DNA from: an uncultured Gammaproteobacteria bacterium | GTDB taxonomy: Bacteria; Pseudomonadota; Gammaproteobacteria; UBA6429; Thiohalophilaceae | Length of the DNA: 64,000 nucleotides | Reading direction: 5' to 3' | NCBI GenBank assembly: GCA_937967995.1 | Contig: CALBTB010000009.1 | Coordinates: forward strand, 434,001-498,000 | Shown here: piece by piece, positions 27,335 through 36,513 of the stretch | Position numbering within the stretch: position 1 is the first letter of the stretch | Layout: each line of letters starts with the position of its first letter | Made by a program: the position numbers and the translations under genes | The notes under the pieces: generated by a model | Seen by the model: only the letters and a program-made list of their open reading frames with translations | Database searches by the model: none | What the model was told of the DNA's origin: nothing

Positions 27335-27758
27335 TGTTGTCTTTTTGTGATTGCTTGGTCGTCAGACTGAATTTATTCAAACCCAGTTGACGTACCGCAT
27401 CCATGGCGGTAATGACATATTGATAAGGCGCATCCTTGTCGGAGTTGATAATAACGTGCGGTTGTTTCTTGCGCGCACCGATTGTTTGGGTAATCGCCAG
27501 TTTGAGTGTCGGTAGTTTGTTATCCACCAGACGACGATCATTGACAAAATACCGGCCCAGGCTGTCGATACTGATTTCGATGACAAATTCCTGCTTCAAC
27601 GGCTTGTCACCAGTGGCTTCCGGTAAATCAATCTGGATTTCCGATTCTTTATTGAAGGTGGTGGAAACCATAAAGAAGATCAGCAACAGAAACACCACAT
27701 CAATCAACGGCGTCAGGTTGATGTCCGGTGCATCGCGGGTCTCGGTGCGAAATTTCAT
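27321..27758 (-). CDS. exbD: ExbD/TolR-type biopolymer transport protein
   Basis: A 145-residue protein with a single membrane helix at about 19-36 (LIDVVFLLLIFFMVSTTF), including the conserved aspartate (D20) that carries protons in ExbD/TolR proteins. The periplasmic domain ends with YQYVITAMDAVRQLGLNKFSL, typical for ExbD. It starts three bases after exbB ends. No TonB gene or receptor is nearby; association with msbA/lpxK is common in gammaproteobacteria and leaves open whether it energises TonB or another envelope function. Confidence 0.93.
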   Translation of the reverse strand: MKFRTETRDAPDINLTPLIDVVFLLLIFFMVSTTFNKESEIQIDLPEATGDKPLKQEFVIEISIDSLGRYFVNDRRLVDNKLPTLKLAITQTIGARKKQPHVIINSDKDAPYQYVITAMDAVRQLGLNKFSLTTKQSQKDNNAGK

Positions 27759-27761
27759 CGA

Positions 27762-28388
27762 TCAGGCCTTGGTTCCGCTTTCTTCCCTGTCACCATGCAT
27801 GACATCGACAATCTTGAGTGCTTCCTCTTCCATTTTCAGGACCAGTGCATCGACCTTGCCACGAAAATAGCGATAAAAAATCAGCGTGGGAATGGCGACC
27901 ATCAGACCACCGGCAGTGGTAATGAGCGCTTCAGAAATGCCGCCGGCCAGAACGCTTGGATTGCCGACACCGTGGGTCATAATGGCGGAAAACACCTTGA
28001 TCATGCCAATGACGGTACCCAGCAAGCCCAGTAATGGCGTAATCGAGGCGATGGTACCCAGGGTATTGAGGTAACGCTCCAGCTCATGAACTACCTGACG
28101 GCCGGTTTCCTCAATACTTTCTTTCATGATATCGCGCGGGTGATGCCGGTTGACCAGGCCAGCGGCCAGAATTCGGCCCAGTGGTGAATTGCTGGCAAGG
28201 GCATCAAGATGACCTTCATCCAGATTGTCAGCCTTGTACCAGGACCAGACCTGTGCCACCAGATTGGGTGGTGCAATTTTCTTGGCCTGCAGGGACCAGA
28301 GACGTTCGCCGGCTATCGCCAGGGCGACAACTGAACACAACAGAATCAGTATCATCAGCCAGCCACCGGCTTCGATCATCTCATACAC
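27762..28388 (-). CDS. exbB: MotA/TolQ/ExbB proton channel protein
   Basis: ExbB/TolQ-type channel subunit of 208 residues. It has an N-terminal membrane helix (WLMILILLCSVVALAIAGE, about 10-28) and the two-helix channel unit at about 105-185, with LGTIASITPLLGLLGTVIGMI-type and GGISEALITTAGGLMVAIP blocks. The first codon is GTG at 28388, with GGGAG nine bases upstream; an in-frame ATG lies three codons later. It heads the lipid A operon and has a candidate promoter just upstream. Confidence 0.94.
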   Translation of the reverse strand: MYEMIEAGGWLMILILLCSVVALAIAGERLWSLQAKKIAPPNLVAQVWSWYKADNLDEGHLDALASNSPLGRILAAGLVNRHHPRDIMKESIEETGRQVVHELERYLNTLGTIASITPLLGLLGTVIGMIKVFSAIMTHGVGNPSVLAGGISEALITTAGGLMVAIPTLIFYRYFRGKVDALVLKMEEEALKIVDVMHGDREESGTKA

Positions 28389-28419
28389 AACACGTTACTC
28401 CCTTATTTTTTAGGCACTT

Positions 28420-28449
28420 AGTGTAATTACTTGGCGCTAACTGTAGCAA
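28420..28449 (-). promoter_or_regulatory. Candidate promoter of the exbB-kdsB operon
   Basis: On the minus strand TTGCTA (28449-28444) and TACACT (28425-28420) are 18 bases apart, each matching the sigma-70 boxes at four of six positions. They lie 31 bases before the GTG of exbB, in the only gap (83 bases) between comEC and exbB. Confidence 0.35.
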
Positions 28450-28471
28450 ATGCCGGGTGTCGCTGAAAGGG

Positions 28472-30781
28472 TCATTTTAGCGTTTTCGCCCCGTCCCAGT
28501 AGCGTCGAACACGCGGCCGGTAGGTATCGATAGTCTCATCATCTGTCTGAATCATCACCGCCCCATCCCGTGCCGTACTGTACCAGTCCACTGCATGACG
28601 CTCATATCTGGCAATCACATTCGCATGTGGCAAACCATAACGATTTCGCCAGCCGACCGGAATGATTGCCACTTTGGGTTTGACCTGTGACGTGAAGTCC
28701 GGCGTCGATGACGTTTTGCTGCCATGGTGTGGCACCAGCAGGTAATCGCTCTTTAATGCAGCGCCATAACGCTCGACCAGCAGCGACTCGGCCTCGGCCT
28801 CGATATCACCGGTCAGCAAGATACGTGTCTTGTCAGTTTGAACCTGAATCACACAGGATAAATTATTTTCACTCAGGCCTGCATGATAGTCCTGAGCAGC
28901 CGGGTGCAGTACGGTAAACGTCACGCCATTCCATTGCCAACGCTGACCGGCTTCACAACGTGATATCGATGCGCCGGCAAACTGTTGCGGCACACTGCTC
29001 GATATACGATCAATGTTCATCGCATCCATAATCGAATGTGAACCACCAATATGATCGTTATCACCGTGACTGATCAGTAACTGATCGATGTGATTGATGC
29101 CGTGCTGACGTAGAAAAGGCACCACCACCGCGCTCCCCAAATCAAATCGATCACTGAACCGTGCGCCGCTGTCAAACACCAGCACATGCTCCCTGGTCCG
29201 CACCACCGCGGATAATCCCTGCCCCACATCCAGTACCGTCATGTGGACTTCGCCGTGACCTGGCAATCGACTCTGCGAAAAAAACAACGGCAACAATAGC
29301 AACATGGCCGGAAACCGTGCGGCAAGCGTCGATGGCAGAATTAACATGATGATGCCGGTGCAGGCCAGACAAAATGCCAGCAACGTGGGTGATGACAGAC
29401 TGATTGCTGCGCCGGGTATTGTTGCGAGGTAATCCAGTACTCGCCAGAGCAATCCAAACAGCGTATCAAGCCAGGAAAACACTGCCTCCCCGACGTTATG
29501 ATCAATCATTAACAGCACAAAACTGATAAAACACATCGGCACGATGATAAAAGTAACAAGCGGAATGGCGACCGCATTCGCAACGGGCGCAATTAACGAA
29601 GCCTGCTGAAAAAACAGGCTGGTAAAAGGTATCAGGCCAAGACCAATAATGAGTTGCACATCGATCCAGGTTTTTAATTTGCGGTGCGAATGTCGCCGCG
29701 TCGTAATGACCAGCAAAATCACCGCTACCGCCGCAAACGACAACCAGAAACTGGCTGATAACACGGCAAAACTGTCAAACACTAACACCATCAGTAACGC
29801 CGCCGATAACACATCGGCTGAACGAATGCGACGGTTAATAATTAGCGCAATCATTACCACGGATAACATAATCAGCGCACGTTGTGTTGGCAGGGAAAAT
29901 CCGGCCAGGGCGGCATAAATTAATGCCGACAGGATCGACATGATGGCCGCCGCGCGCGGTGCTGCCAGCAGCAGACAGGCGCGCGGAAAACGTGACCATG
30001 CGTAGCGGCTCAGCAAAAAAACAAAGCCGGCAATCAACCCAATATGTAACCCGGAAATGGCCACCAGATGCACCGTGCCGGTTTTCTGAAACACATGCCA
30101 GTGTTCTGCTGTCATGTCACTACGATCACCAATCAACAGTGCACGAAATACCGGTTCGTATTGCAGATCACCCAACTGCTGTTGCATGCGTTCACGAATG
30201 GCGTTACGCCAGCGCTGCAATGGTTCGTCAACAAATATATTGCTAATCAGACGCGCCTGTTCGGAATGCCGGACATAGCCGGTATAACGAATACCTTTTT
30301 GCCATAACCAGCCGGTGTAATTGAACATCCCTGGGTTGGCGAAATTTCGTGCCGGCTTCAGGCGCAGCCAAAATTGCCAGCGTTGACCGGCACGAACAGG
30401 TCTCGCCGTGTCGTACCAGTTAAGCCGAACCGTCTGGGCTTTAAACGCATTTGCCGGCGTATTGACCTGTTCGATTTTCAGTTCAAAACGCTGACGTCGT
30501 GATGTCGATTCCGGCAAGCTGCTGACAACACCGGTAACCAGCACATCCCGCCCATGCAGTTCGCCCGGTATGGCCTGCTGTAATCGCCAGCCTGCCTGTA
30601 CACCTGACCAGAAAACACCGGCCAGCAACGCAGGAATTATTATTAACCAGCGGCGACGGTATATATAAAGTGTAAAAAATAGAAATGGAACGAGTAACAG
30701 CCACCAGGGTGATGGCAGCGTGGTCTGTTGATGCAATAAAACCGCACCCAGCAGAAAGCCCGGTGCAAAAATTCGAATCAT
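28472..30781 (-). CDS. comEC: DNA internalization protein ComEC/Rec2
   Basis: ComEC forms the inner-membrane channel for single-stranded DNA in natural transformation. The 769-residue protein has an N-terminal membrane and OB-like region (DUF4131, to about 190), a central multi-helix competence domain (HLVAISGLHIGLIAGFVFLL at about 230-250, then many helices to about 490), and a C-terminal metallo-beta-lactamase-like domain with LLISHGDNDHIGGSHSIM and LLVPHHGSKTSSTPDF. All three parts are complete, so uptake may be functional if the pilus and ComEA are encoded elsewhere. It is divergent from the DUF2062 gene. Confidence 0.95.
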   Translation of the reverse strand: MIRIFAPGFLLGAVLLHQQTTLPSPWWLLLVPFLFFTLYIYRRRWLIIIPALLAGVFWSGVQAGWRLQQAIPGELHGRDVLVTGVVSSLPESTSRRQRFELKIEQVNTPANAFKAQTVRLNWYDTARPVRAGQRWQFWLRLKPARNFANPGMFNYTGWLWQKGIRYTGYVRHSEQARLISNIFVDEPLQRWRNAIRERMQQQLGDLQYEPVFRALLIGDRSDMTAEHWHVFQKTGTVHLVAISGLHIGLIAGFVFLLSRYAWSRFPRACLLLAAPRAAAIMSILSALIYAALAGFSLPTQRALIMLSVVMIALIINRRIRSADVLSAALLMVLVFDSFAVLSASFWLSFAAVAVILLVITTRRHSHRKLKTWIDVQLIIGLGLIPFTSLFFQQASLIAPVANAVAIPLVTFIIVPMCFISFVLLMIDHNVGEAVFSWLDTLFGLLWRVLDYLATIPGAAISLSSPTLLAFCLACTGIIMLILPSTLAARFPAMLLLLPLFFSQSRLPGHGEVHMTVLDVGQGLSAVVRTREHVLVFDSGARFSDRFDLGSAVVVPFLRQHGINHIDQLLISHGDNDHIGGSHSIMDAMNIDRISSSVPQQFAGASISRCEAGQRWQWNGVTFTVLHPAAQDYHAGLSENNLSCVIQVQTDKTRILLTGDIEAEAESLLVERYGAALKSDYLLVPHHGSKTSSTPDFTSQVKPKVAIIPVGWRNRYGLPHANVIARYERHAVDWYSTARDGAVMIQTDDETIDTYRPRVRRYWDGAKTLK

Positions 30782-30841
30782 CTTCTAACGTCCTTGTCAG
30801 ATTGTTTGGCATAATATCAGGGTGCCAAAGGTTAAGTCAGC

Positions 30842-31375
30842 ATGTCGAAGAAATTTTTAAAAAAATGGATGCCGGATCACGAGAAAATCCGCCGTCACCC
30901 CCACCTCAACAAGCTGTTTGGCACGCTTCTGCATGATCCCAACCTGCTACATCTGAATCGCCGTTCCGTCACCGGTGCCTTTTTTGTCGGGCTCTTTATG
31001 GCATTTGTGCCGCTGCCGACCCAGATGATCTTTGCCGCCGGCATCGCGATATGGTTACGGGTTAACCTGCCAATTTCGGTTGGCCTGGTCTGGATAACCA
31101 ACCCGCTGACCATGGGGCCTATTTTTTATTTCGCCTATAAAGTCGGCGCCTGGACACTCGGTTTACCGGTGCGTGAAAGTAATTTTAATTTGAGCTGGGA
31201 ATGGCTGGGCACAGAACTCAGTGCCATCTGGGAGCCGTTCCTGCTCGGCTCATTCCTCTGCGCCCTGACCGCAGCAACCCTTGGCGCCACAGCAGTTCGC
31301 CTGTTATGGCGACTGAATGTCGTACGGCAATGGGAAATACGCAAGCAGCGTCGAGCAAAATGTAAGCAGTTGTAA
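30842..31375 (+). CDS. DUF2062 membrane protein
   Basis: A 177-residue inner-membrane protein of the DUF2062 family. After a basic N-terminus (MSKKFLKKWMPDHEKIRRHP) there are three to four hydrophobic stretches: VTGAFFVGLFMAFVPLPTQM, IFAAGIAIWLRVNLP and VGLVWITNPLTMGPIFYFAYK, then a final helix near 130-150. The PLP/NP motifs in these helices are family hallmarks. Function is not known. It stands alone on the plus strand between comEC and the converging lolD gene; the 52 bases after it are A/T-rich with only a weak GTAC inverted repeat. Confidence 0.9.
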   Translation: MSKKFLKKWMPDHEKIRRHPHLNKLFGTLLHDPNLLHLNRRSVTGAFFVGLFMAFVPLPTQMIFAAGIAIWLRVNLPISVGLVWITNPLTMGPIFYFAYKVGAWTLGLPVRESNFNLSWEWLGTELSAIWEPFLLGSFLCALTAATLGATAVRLLWRLNVVRQWEIRKQRRAKCKQL

Positions 31376-31427
31376 ACTTAAAGTACTTTATAACTAGTAC
31401 CTTAACTTTAATCTATTAGTTATTGTT

Positions 31428-32141
31428 TTAATTGATTATTTCGCCATCCTGTAAATGCAGAATTCGTCCCATGCGCTTGGCAAATTGATGATCATGCGTC
31501 ACAACCAGAAAACTGGTATTCAATCTTTGATTCAGCTCCAGCATCAGGTCATAAACCTGCATGGCGGTTTTGTGATCAAGATTACCGGTAGGTTCATCTG
31601 CCAGGACACACTTCGGATTGGTCACAAGGGCACGGGCAATCGCCGCCCGCTGCCGTTCGCCACCGGAGAGTTCGTTTGGCTTGTGCTGTAGTCGACTACC
31701 CAGTCCGACCTGCTCCAGTACTCTGGATGCCGCCGCTTTGGCTGCCGCAGGCTTATCGCCTCGAATCAGTAACGGCATGGCCACGTTTTCCAGTGCAGTA
31801 AATTCCATCAACAGATGATGAAACTGGTAAACAAAGCCAAGAGTACGATTACGTACCCTGCCCCGTTCATTTTCGTCCAGCCGAATCATGTCATGCCCAT
31901 CCACAAAGACCTGACCGGAGGTTGGCGTATCCAGACCACCGAGCAGATGTAACAGCGTGCTTTTACCGGAACCGGACGCACCGACGATGGCAACCTGTTC
32001 ACCGGCAGCAATCTGCAGGCTGACACCATGCAATACTTCGACGGGTACCGGTCCTTCCTTGTAAGTCTTGGCCAGATCCTGGCAGGCCAGAACGTGAGTT
32101 GACTGGTTTTCTGTCTGGTTAGATGTTTGGGGCATACTCAT
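31428..32141 (-). CDS. lolD: Lipoprotein-releasing ATPase LolD
   Basis: LolD powers release of outer-membrane lipoproteins from the inner membrane. Motifs: GASGSGKSTLLHLLGGLD (Walker A), FVYQFHHLLMEFTALEN (Q-loop), LSGGERQRAAIARALV (signature), LADEPTGNLD (Walker B) and the histidine in LVVTHDHQFA. I chose the ATG at 32141 (237 residues): it overlaps the lolC stop (ATGA), whereas the longer frame begins inside lolC. Only one permease gene accompanies it. Confidence 0.95.
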   Translation of the reverse strand: MSMPQTSNQTENQSTHVLACQDLAKTYKEGPVPVEVLHGVSLQIAAGEQVAIVGASGSGKSTLLHLLGGLDTPTSGQVFVDGHDMIRLDENERGRVRNRTLGFVYQFHHLLMEFTALENVAMPLLIRGDKPAAAKAAASRVLEQVGLGSRLQHKPNELSGGERQRAAIARALVTNPKCVLADEPTGNLDHKTAMQVYDLMLELNQRLNTSFLVVTHDHQFAKRMGRILHLQDGEIIN

Positions 32142-33385
32142 TCGTAACGTAATGCCTCCGCAGGCTGAACGCGGCTGGCGGTAATCGCCGGAATGATTGT
32201 GGCAGCAACCGAGGTCAGGAATGTCGCGACACAAATCACGATGACCTGATCCGATTGCACATCAGAAGGTAAATCACTAATCAGGTAGACACTGCTGTCG
32301 ATAATTTCCTGGCCCAGTAAACGTTCCAGTGACTTGTAAAGTGATTCCAGGTTAATGGACAACCACACACCCAGCCCGGTGCCGATAAAGGTGCCCAGAA
32401 AACCGATTATGCTGCCCTGGATCAGGAAAGTACGCATGATGGTACCCGTACTGGCACCAAACGTTCGTAAAATGGCAATATCACTGCGCTTGTCGTTCAC
32501 TACCGTGATCATGCTGGAAATGATATTAATCGAAACCACCAGAATGATGATGAACAGGATCGCAAACATCATGCGTTTTTCCATTTTAACAGCACTGAAC
32601 CAGTTGGCGTGGTAATAACTCCAGTCTCGCACCCAGTAGTCGAGCCGGTAACGGTCATTTAATTCGGTTTTCACCGGCGTCACATTGAACAGGTCCTTGA
32701 CCTGAATCTGCACACCACTCACGCCGTCTTTCATACGAAACACGCGTCCTGCATCATCCAGGTGGACTAAGCCGACCGCACTGTCGTATTCATAAAAACC
32801 GACTTTAAACAGGCCGACTACCGTAAAACGCTTCAGGCGAGGCATGACCCCCGCCGGTGTCACGTTAGCGCTGGGTGTCACCATAGTCACCTTCTCGCCG
32901 ACATCCACACCCAGTTTATAGGCCAGGTCCTGGCCGAGAATAATGCCAAACTCACCGGGTTTTAAATCGGACAAGGCACCCTGTTTCATAAAATCACCTA
33001 CACGTGAAACACTATTCTCCAGTTTGGGATCAACCCCTCGAAACATGGCACCGTGCACCTGACGCTTGTAGATCAGCATGCCTTCCTTGCGAATAAACGG
33101 TGCCGTACCCACCACGTCCGGGAGTTTACTGGCGGTATCAACTATCTCCTTCCAGTCACGCACCTTGCCCTCGTAACCGGATACCGTGATATGTGCAATC
33201 ATATTGAGAATGCGCTCACGGACTTCTTTCTCAAAACCATTCATCACCGACAGGATGACAATGAGTAGCATGACACCCAGCGCAATACCGATAATAGAGA
33301 CCAGTGAAAATAACGAGACATAGCCGTTGCGGCGCCGGGAGCGGGTATAACGTAAACCAATGTAAAGGGAAATGGGGTGAAACAT
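32138..33385 (-). CDS. lolC: Lipoprotein-releasing permease LolC/LolE
   Basis: A 415-residue permease with one N-terminal helix (about 22-48: FSLVSIIGIALGVMLLIVIL), a large periplasmic domain and three C-terminal helices (from about 270: FAILFIIILVVSINIISSMI, then FLGTFIGTGLGVWLSIN and the last near 380). The start (PISLYIGLRYTRSRRRNGYVSL) is typical of LolC/LolE. Only this permease lies next to lolD, so the system may be a LolF-like homodimer, unless another permease is encoded elsewhere. It begins 20 bases after sfsA on the same strand. Confidence 0.93.
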   Translation of the reverse strand: MFHPISLYIGLRYTRSRRRNGYVSLFSLVSIIGIALGVMLLIVILSVMNGFEKEVRERILNMIAHITVSGYEGKVRDWKEIVDTASKLPDVVGTAPFIRKEGMLIYKRQVHGAMFRGVDPKLENSVSRVGDFMKQGALSDLKPGEFGIILGQDLAYKLGVDVGEKVTMVTPSANVTPAGVMPRLKRFTVVGLFKVGFYEYDSAVGLVHLDDAGRVFRMKDGVSGVQIQVKDLFNVTPVKTELNDRYRLDYWVRDWSYYHANWFSAVKMEKRMMFAILFIIILVVSINIISSMITVVNDKRSDIAILRTFGASTGTIMRTFLIQGSIIGFLGTFIGTGLGVWLSINLESLYKSLERLLGQEIIDSSVYLISDLPSDVQSDQVIVICVATFLTSVAATIIPAITASRVQPAEALRYE

Positions 33386-33405
33386 GGGCGGTAATTAGAC
33401 CATAT

Positions 33406-34113
33406 TTACAACCTCACCGGAACCGCTTTACTGAGACTGATTTCACGGGGAGAGACTTTGGCCTTATAAGCGACGACTTCGACGCCCTTTTCAACCGCGT
33501 TGCGTAAATAATCACCGTAATCGGGATCGATCTCATCCGCCGGCCTGAAACTCTCGACATCCTGGCGCTGAATACAGAATACCAGTACGGCCCGATGGCC
33601 CTGCTCGACCACATGCATGAGTTCCCGCAGATGTTTTTGCCCGCGGGTGCTGACTGCATCGGGAAATATTGCCATGTCCCCGTCATCCCTGGCCGTGACA
33701 TTTTTGATCTCAACATAACACGGGACTTGCACGTCGGATGACAGCAACAAATCAATCCGGCTGTTTTCCATTCCATAGCGCACTTCCTGCTGAATCGTCG
33801 TATATCCCTGTAATTCTTCCAGCGTGCCGTTTTGAATCGCCTCGCTGACCAGTTGGTTGACCAGCCCCGTGTGCACACCGACGAAGACACCGTCCTGCGG
33901 TTCGGACATCTCCCAGGAGTAAAGGTATTTGCGTTGCGGGTTGGCGGTATTGCGCAACCAGACACGGATACCAGGCTCCGCCACGCCGAGCATGGAACCG
34001 GTGTTGGGTGTATGAACCGTTATGGTTTGCCCGTCCGGTAAAGTCACGTCGGCGAGAAAGCGTTTGTAACGCCTCAGCAAGATGGCCTGTTCAAGCGGGG
34101 GATCGAGAAGCAA
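33406..34113 (-). CDS. sfsA: SfsA family protein
   Basis: SfsA was named for a sugar-fermentation-stimulation effect in E. coli and is a nuclease-like/OB-fold protein proposed to bind DNA. The 235-residue protein has the family blocks AILLRRYKRFLADVTLPDG near the start, HTPNTGSMLGVAEPG, and the PD-(D/E)XK-like SRIDLLLSSD...CYVEIKNVT core. It lies between the RelA gene (six bases upstream) and lolC. No distinct promoter is visible. Confidence 0.93.
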   Translation of the reverse strand: MLLDPPLEQAILLRRYKRFLADVTLPDGQTITVHTPNTGSMLGVAEPGIRVWLRNTANPQRKYLYSWEMSEPQDGVFVGVHTGLVNQLVSEAIQNGTLEELQGYTTIQQEVRYGMENSRIDLLLSSDVQVPCYVEIKNVTARDDGDMAIFPDAVSTRGQKHLRELMHVVEQGHRAVLVFCIQRQDVESFRPADEIDPDYGDYLRNAVEKGVEVVAYKAKVSPREISLSKAVPVRL

Positions 34114-34119
34114 GGTTTA

Positions 34120-36330
34120 TTAATTTCTGTTAAGGCGCCGCACTTCAAAGACATTATTTAACTGACCGAGCCGGTTCAGAACGCGACTGAGGTGCGACAC
34201 GCTCATCACTTCAATCGTCAGTTCCATATGGGCGGTATTGTTATTTTTGTCTGACTGGGTATGCACAGCATTCACGTTGACTTTTTCATTACTGAGAATA
34301 TTCAGAATATCCCGCAACAGACCCTGACGATCAATCGTTTCCAGACTGATATCGACCGGATACATTTCATGTGACTGCTGACCCCATTCCACGTTAATCA
34401 ACCGGGCACGCTTGGTGTCACTAATCTTGAGAATATTTCGGCAGTCGCGCCGATGAATGGTGACACCGGCACCCTTGGTAATAAAACCAATAATCGGATC
34501 ACCGGGTGTTGGCGAACAGCAACGTGCCATGCGCGTTAACAGGTTACCGACACCCTCGATCTGTATGTCGCTGCCGGGTTTACGCCGTTTACGTATCGAC
34601 GGGACATGGGTGGTTTCACCTTCCTTGTTAACTTCAGTCAGGGAATGACCACGCGCCGCAATTGCGGTCGATGTAATATCACCGCGTCCGACCGCGGCAT
34701 AAAATTCATCGACATCACTGAAGTTAAATTTTTCCGCGAGGTTTTTATGATTAATGCCCTGCAAACCCAGTCGGCGCAGATCTTTTTCCAGCGCTTCGCG
34801 TCCTGTTGCCACATTCTGCGCATGATCCTGTTGCTTGAACCAGTGACGCGCCTTGGCCCTTGCGCGTGAAGTCTTGAGATAACCGAGTTGCGGATTTAAC
34901 CAGTCACGACTGGGGCGACCAATCTTGGTCGTCAGGACTTCCACCTGTTCGCCGCTTTTTAATTCGTAAGTCAGTGAAACGATACGACCATCGACACGTG
35001 CGCCACGGCAACGATGACCCACATCGGTGTGAATGTGATAGGCAAAATCCAGTGGCGTCGCGCCCTGCGGTAAATCGATAATATCGCCCTGTGGTGTAAT
35101 CACATAGACACGGTCCTGAAAAACTTCGGATTTAAACCGGTCAATAAAATCGCCGGCATCGTCGGATTCATCTTTCCATTCCAGTAACTGCCGCAGCCAG
35201 GCAATTTTCTGATCATACTTGGCATCAGCCTTGGAGCCTTCCTTGTACGTCCAGTGCGCGGCCACACCCAATTCAGCATGCTGATGCATTTCGCGGGTGC
35301 GTATCTGTACTTCCAGTGTTTTGCCTTCCGGTCCAATCACCGCCGTATGAATCGACTGGTACATGTTTTCTTTGGGTGTCGCAATGTAGTCGTCAAATTC
35401 ATTGGGGATGTGCCGCCAGATGGTATGGATGGCACCCAGTGCCGCGTAACAGTCCTGTACTTTGTCAACCAGAATACGAATCGCACGCACGTCGTACAGA
35501 GCATGAAAAGAAACACCCTTGCGCTGCATTTTTTTCGAAATGCTATAAATGTGCTTGGGACGACCATAAATGTCTGCCTTGATGCCGGCCTTTTGCATTT
35601 CAGCACGAATAATGCGAATCGCATTGTCGATGTAACGCTCCCGATCGACGCGTCGTTCGTCCAGGAACGAAGCAATTTTTTTGTAGTTCACGGGATCGAG
35701 ATAACGAAATGCCAGGTCTTCCAGCTCCCACTTGATTTGCCAGATACCAAGCCGGTTCGCCAACGGCGCATAGATGTCCATGGTTTCCTTGGCGACACGT
35801 TGCTGTTTGTGTTCGGGCAGATACTTGAGCGTGCGCATGTTGTGCAGACGATCGGCCAGCTTGATCAGCACCACGCGTATGTCTTCGGCCATGGCCAGTA
35901 ACAGCTTGCGAAGACTCTCGGCATGCAGATGCTCACGGGTTCCGCGCTCACTGAGATCCTGCTGTTCGATAAAGGCCAGCTTGGTCACACCATCCACCAG
36001 GTGCGCGACGGACTCGCCAAACTGCACCTGAATATCCTCCAACGTCACCGCCGTGTCTTCCACCACGTCGTGCAGAATGGCCGCGGCCACCGCTTCCGGA
36101 TCGAGGTGCAATTCGACCAGAATTTCCGCCACCGCCATGGCGTGATTGATGTAGGGTTCACCGGACGCACGGGTCTGGCCGCCATGTGCCTCGTCAGCCA
36201 GTGAAAAGGCCTTGCGGATCATGGCCGCTTCCTGCGTGTCCACGGCATAGCCTAACGCCTTGACCCAGTTTTCGACCTGTTCAGGCGTGGTTTGGCTGTC
36301 TGTGTTAAATGTGGTATCGACGTAGACCAT
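34120..36330 (-). CDS. relA: RelA-type (p)ppGpp synthetase with intact HD domain
   Basis: The 736-residue protein has HD, synthetase, TGS and C-terminal RIS/ACT domains. The synthetase carries PNEFDDYIATPKENMYQSIH: the acidic E-F-D-D near residue 310 marks RelA-type monofunctional synthetases. The gene is unusual in that the HD hydrolase residues all seem present: R54, H63, H87-D88, E91-D92, D160 and N164, with spacing like active Rel enzymes (E. coli RelA has lost them). The TGS region starts near 420 (VYVITPQGDIIDLPQGATPL), and a CC dipeptide (ARCCSPTPGD) lies in the zinc-finger-like segment. SpoT is less likely by its synthetase motif. No rpoZ neighbour, which also favours relA. Confidence 0.85.
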   Translation of the reverse strand: MVYVDTTFNTDSQTTPEQVENWVKALGYAVDTQEAAMIRKAFSLADEAHGGQTRASGEPYINHAMAVAEILVELHLDPEAVAAAILHDVVEDTAVTLEDIQVQFGESVAHLVDGVTKLAFIEQQDLSERGTREHLHAESLRKLLLAMAEDIRVVLIKLADRLHNMRTLKYLPEHKQQRVAKETMDIYAPLANRLGIWQIKWELEDLAFRYLDPVNYKKIASFLDERRVDRERYIDNAIRIIRAEMQKAGIKADIYGRPKHIYSISKKMQRKGVSFHALYDVRAIRILVDKVQDCYAALGAIHTIWRHIPNEFDDYIATPKENMYQSIHTAVIGPEGKTLEVQIRTREMHQHAELGVAAHWTYKEGSKADAKYDQKIAWLRQLLEWKDESDDAGDFIDRFKSEVFQDRVYVITPQGDIIDLPQGATPLDFAYHIHTDVGHRCRGARVDGRIVSLTYELKSGEQVEVLTTKIGRPSRDWLNPQLGYLKTSRARAKARHWFKQQDHAQNVATGREALEKDLRRLGLQGINHKNLAEKFNFSDVDEFYAAVGRGDITSTAIAARGHSLTEVNKEGETTHVPSIRKRRKPGSDIQIEGVGNLLTRMARCCSPTPGDPIIGFITKGAGVTIHRRDCRNILKISDTKRARLINVEWGQQSHEMYPVDISLETIDRQGLLRDILNILSNEKVNVNAVHTQSDKNNNTAHMELTIEVMSVSHLSRVLNRLGQLNNVFEVRRLNRN

Positions 36331-36444
36331 TTATAATCAATACTGCTTGCGGGCCGGAATATCAAGCAATAACCCTATAAATCTCTGGATTTATTGGGTA
36401 TTCGGTGAAAAACCTGTCAGATTATTCATTTTTATGATTAGGTT

Positions 36445-36473
36445 TTGCTCATAACTCATTGATGTTGTATAGT
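36445..36473 (+). promoter_or_regulatory. Promoter of the BamE-like gene and aguA
   Basis: TTGCTC (36445-36450) and TATAGT (36468-36473) are separated by the ideal 17 bases; each matches sigma-70 boxes at four to five positions. It lies 41 bases before the ATG at 36514, which has GGAGG in front. Confidence 0.5.
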
Positions 36474-36513
36474 TTGTTTATATTCTGAGGTCCCGAGGGC
36501 GGTTCTGGAGGCA

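Noticed and set aside
31376..31427. Terminator between the DUF2062 gene and lolD
   Set aside because: Only a weak GTAC inverted repeat in A/T-rich sequence, without a stable GC stem or a T run in the right place.
35254..35901. A 215-residue open frame on the plus strand opposite relA
   Set aside because: It is a shadow of the relA reading frame with no recognisable domain and no ribosome site.
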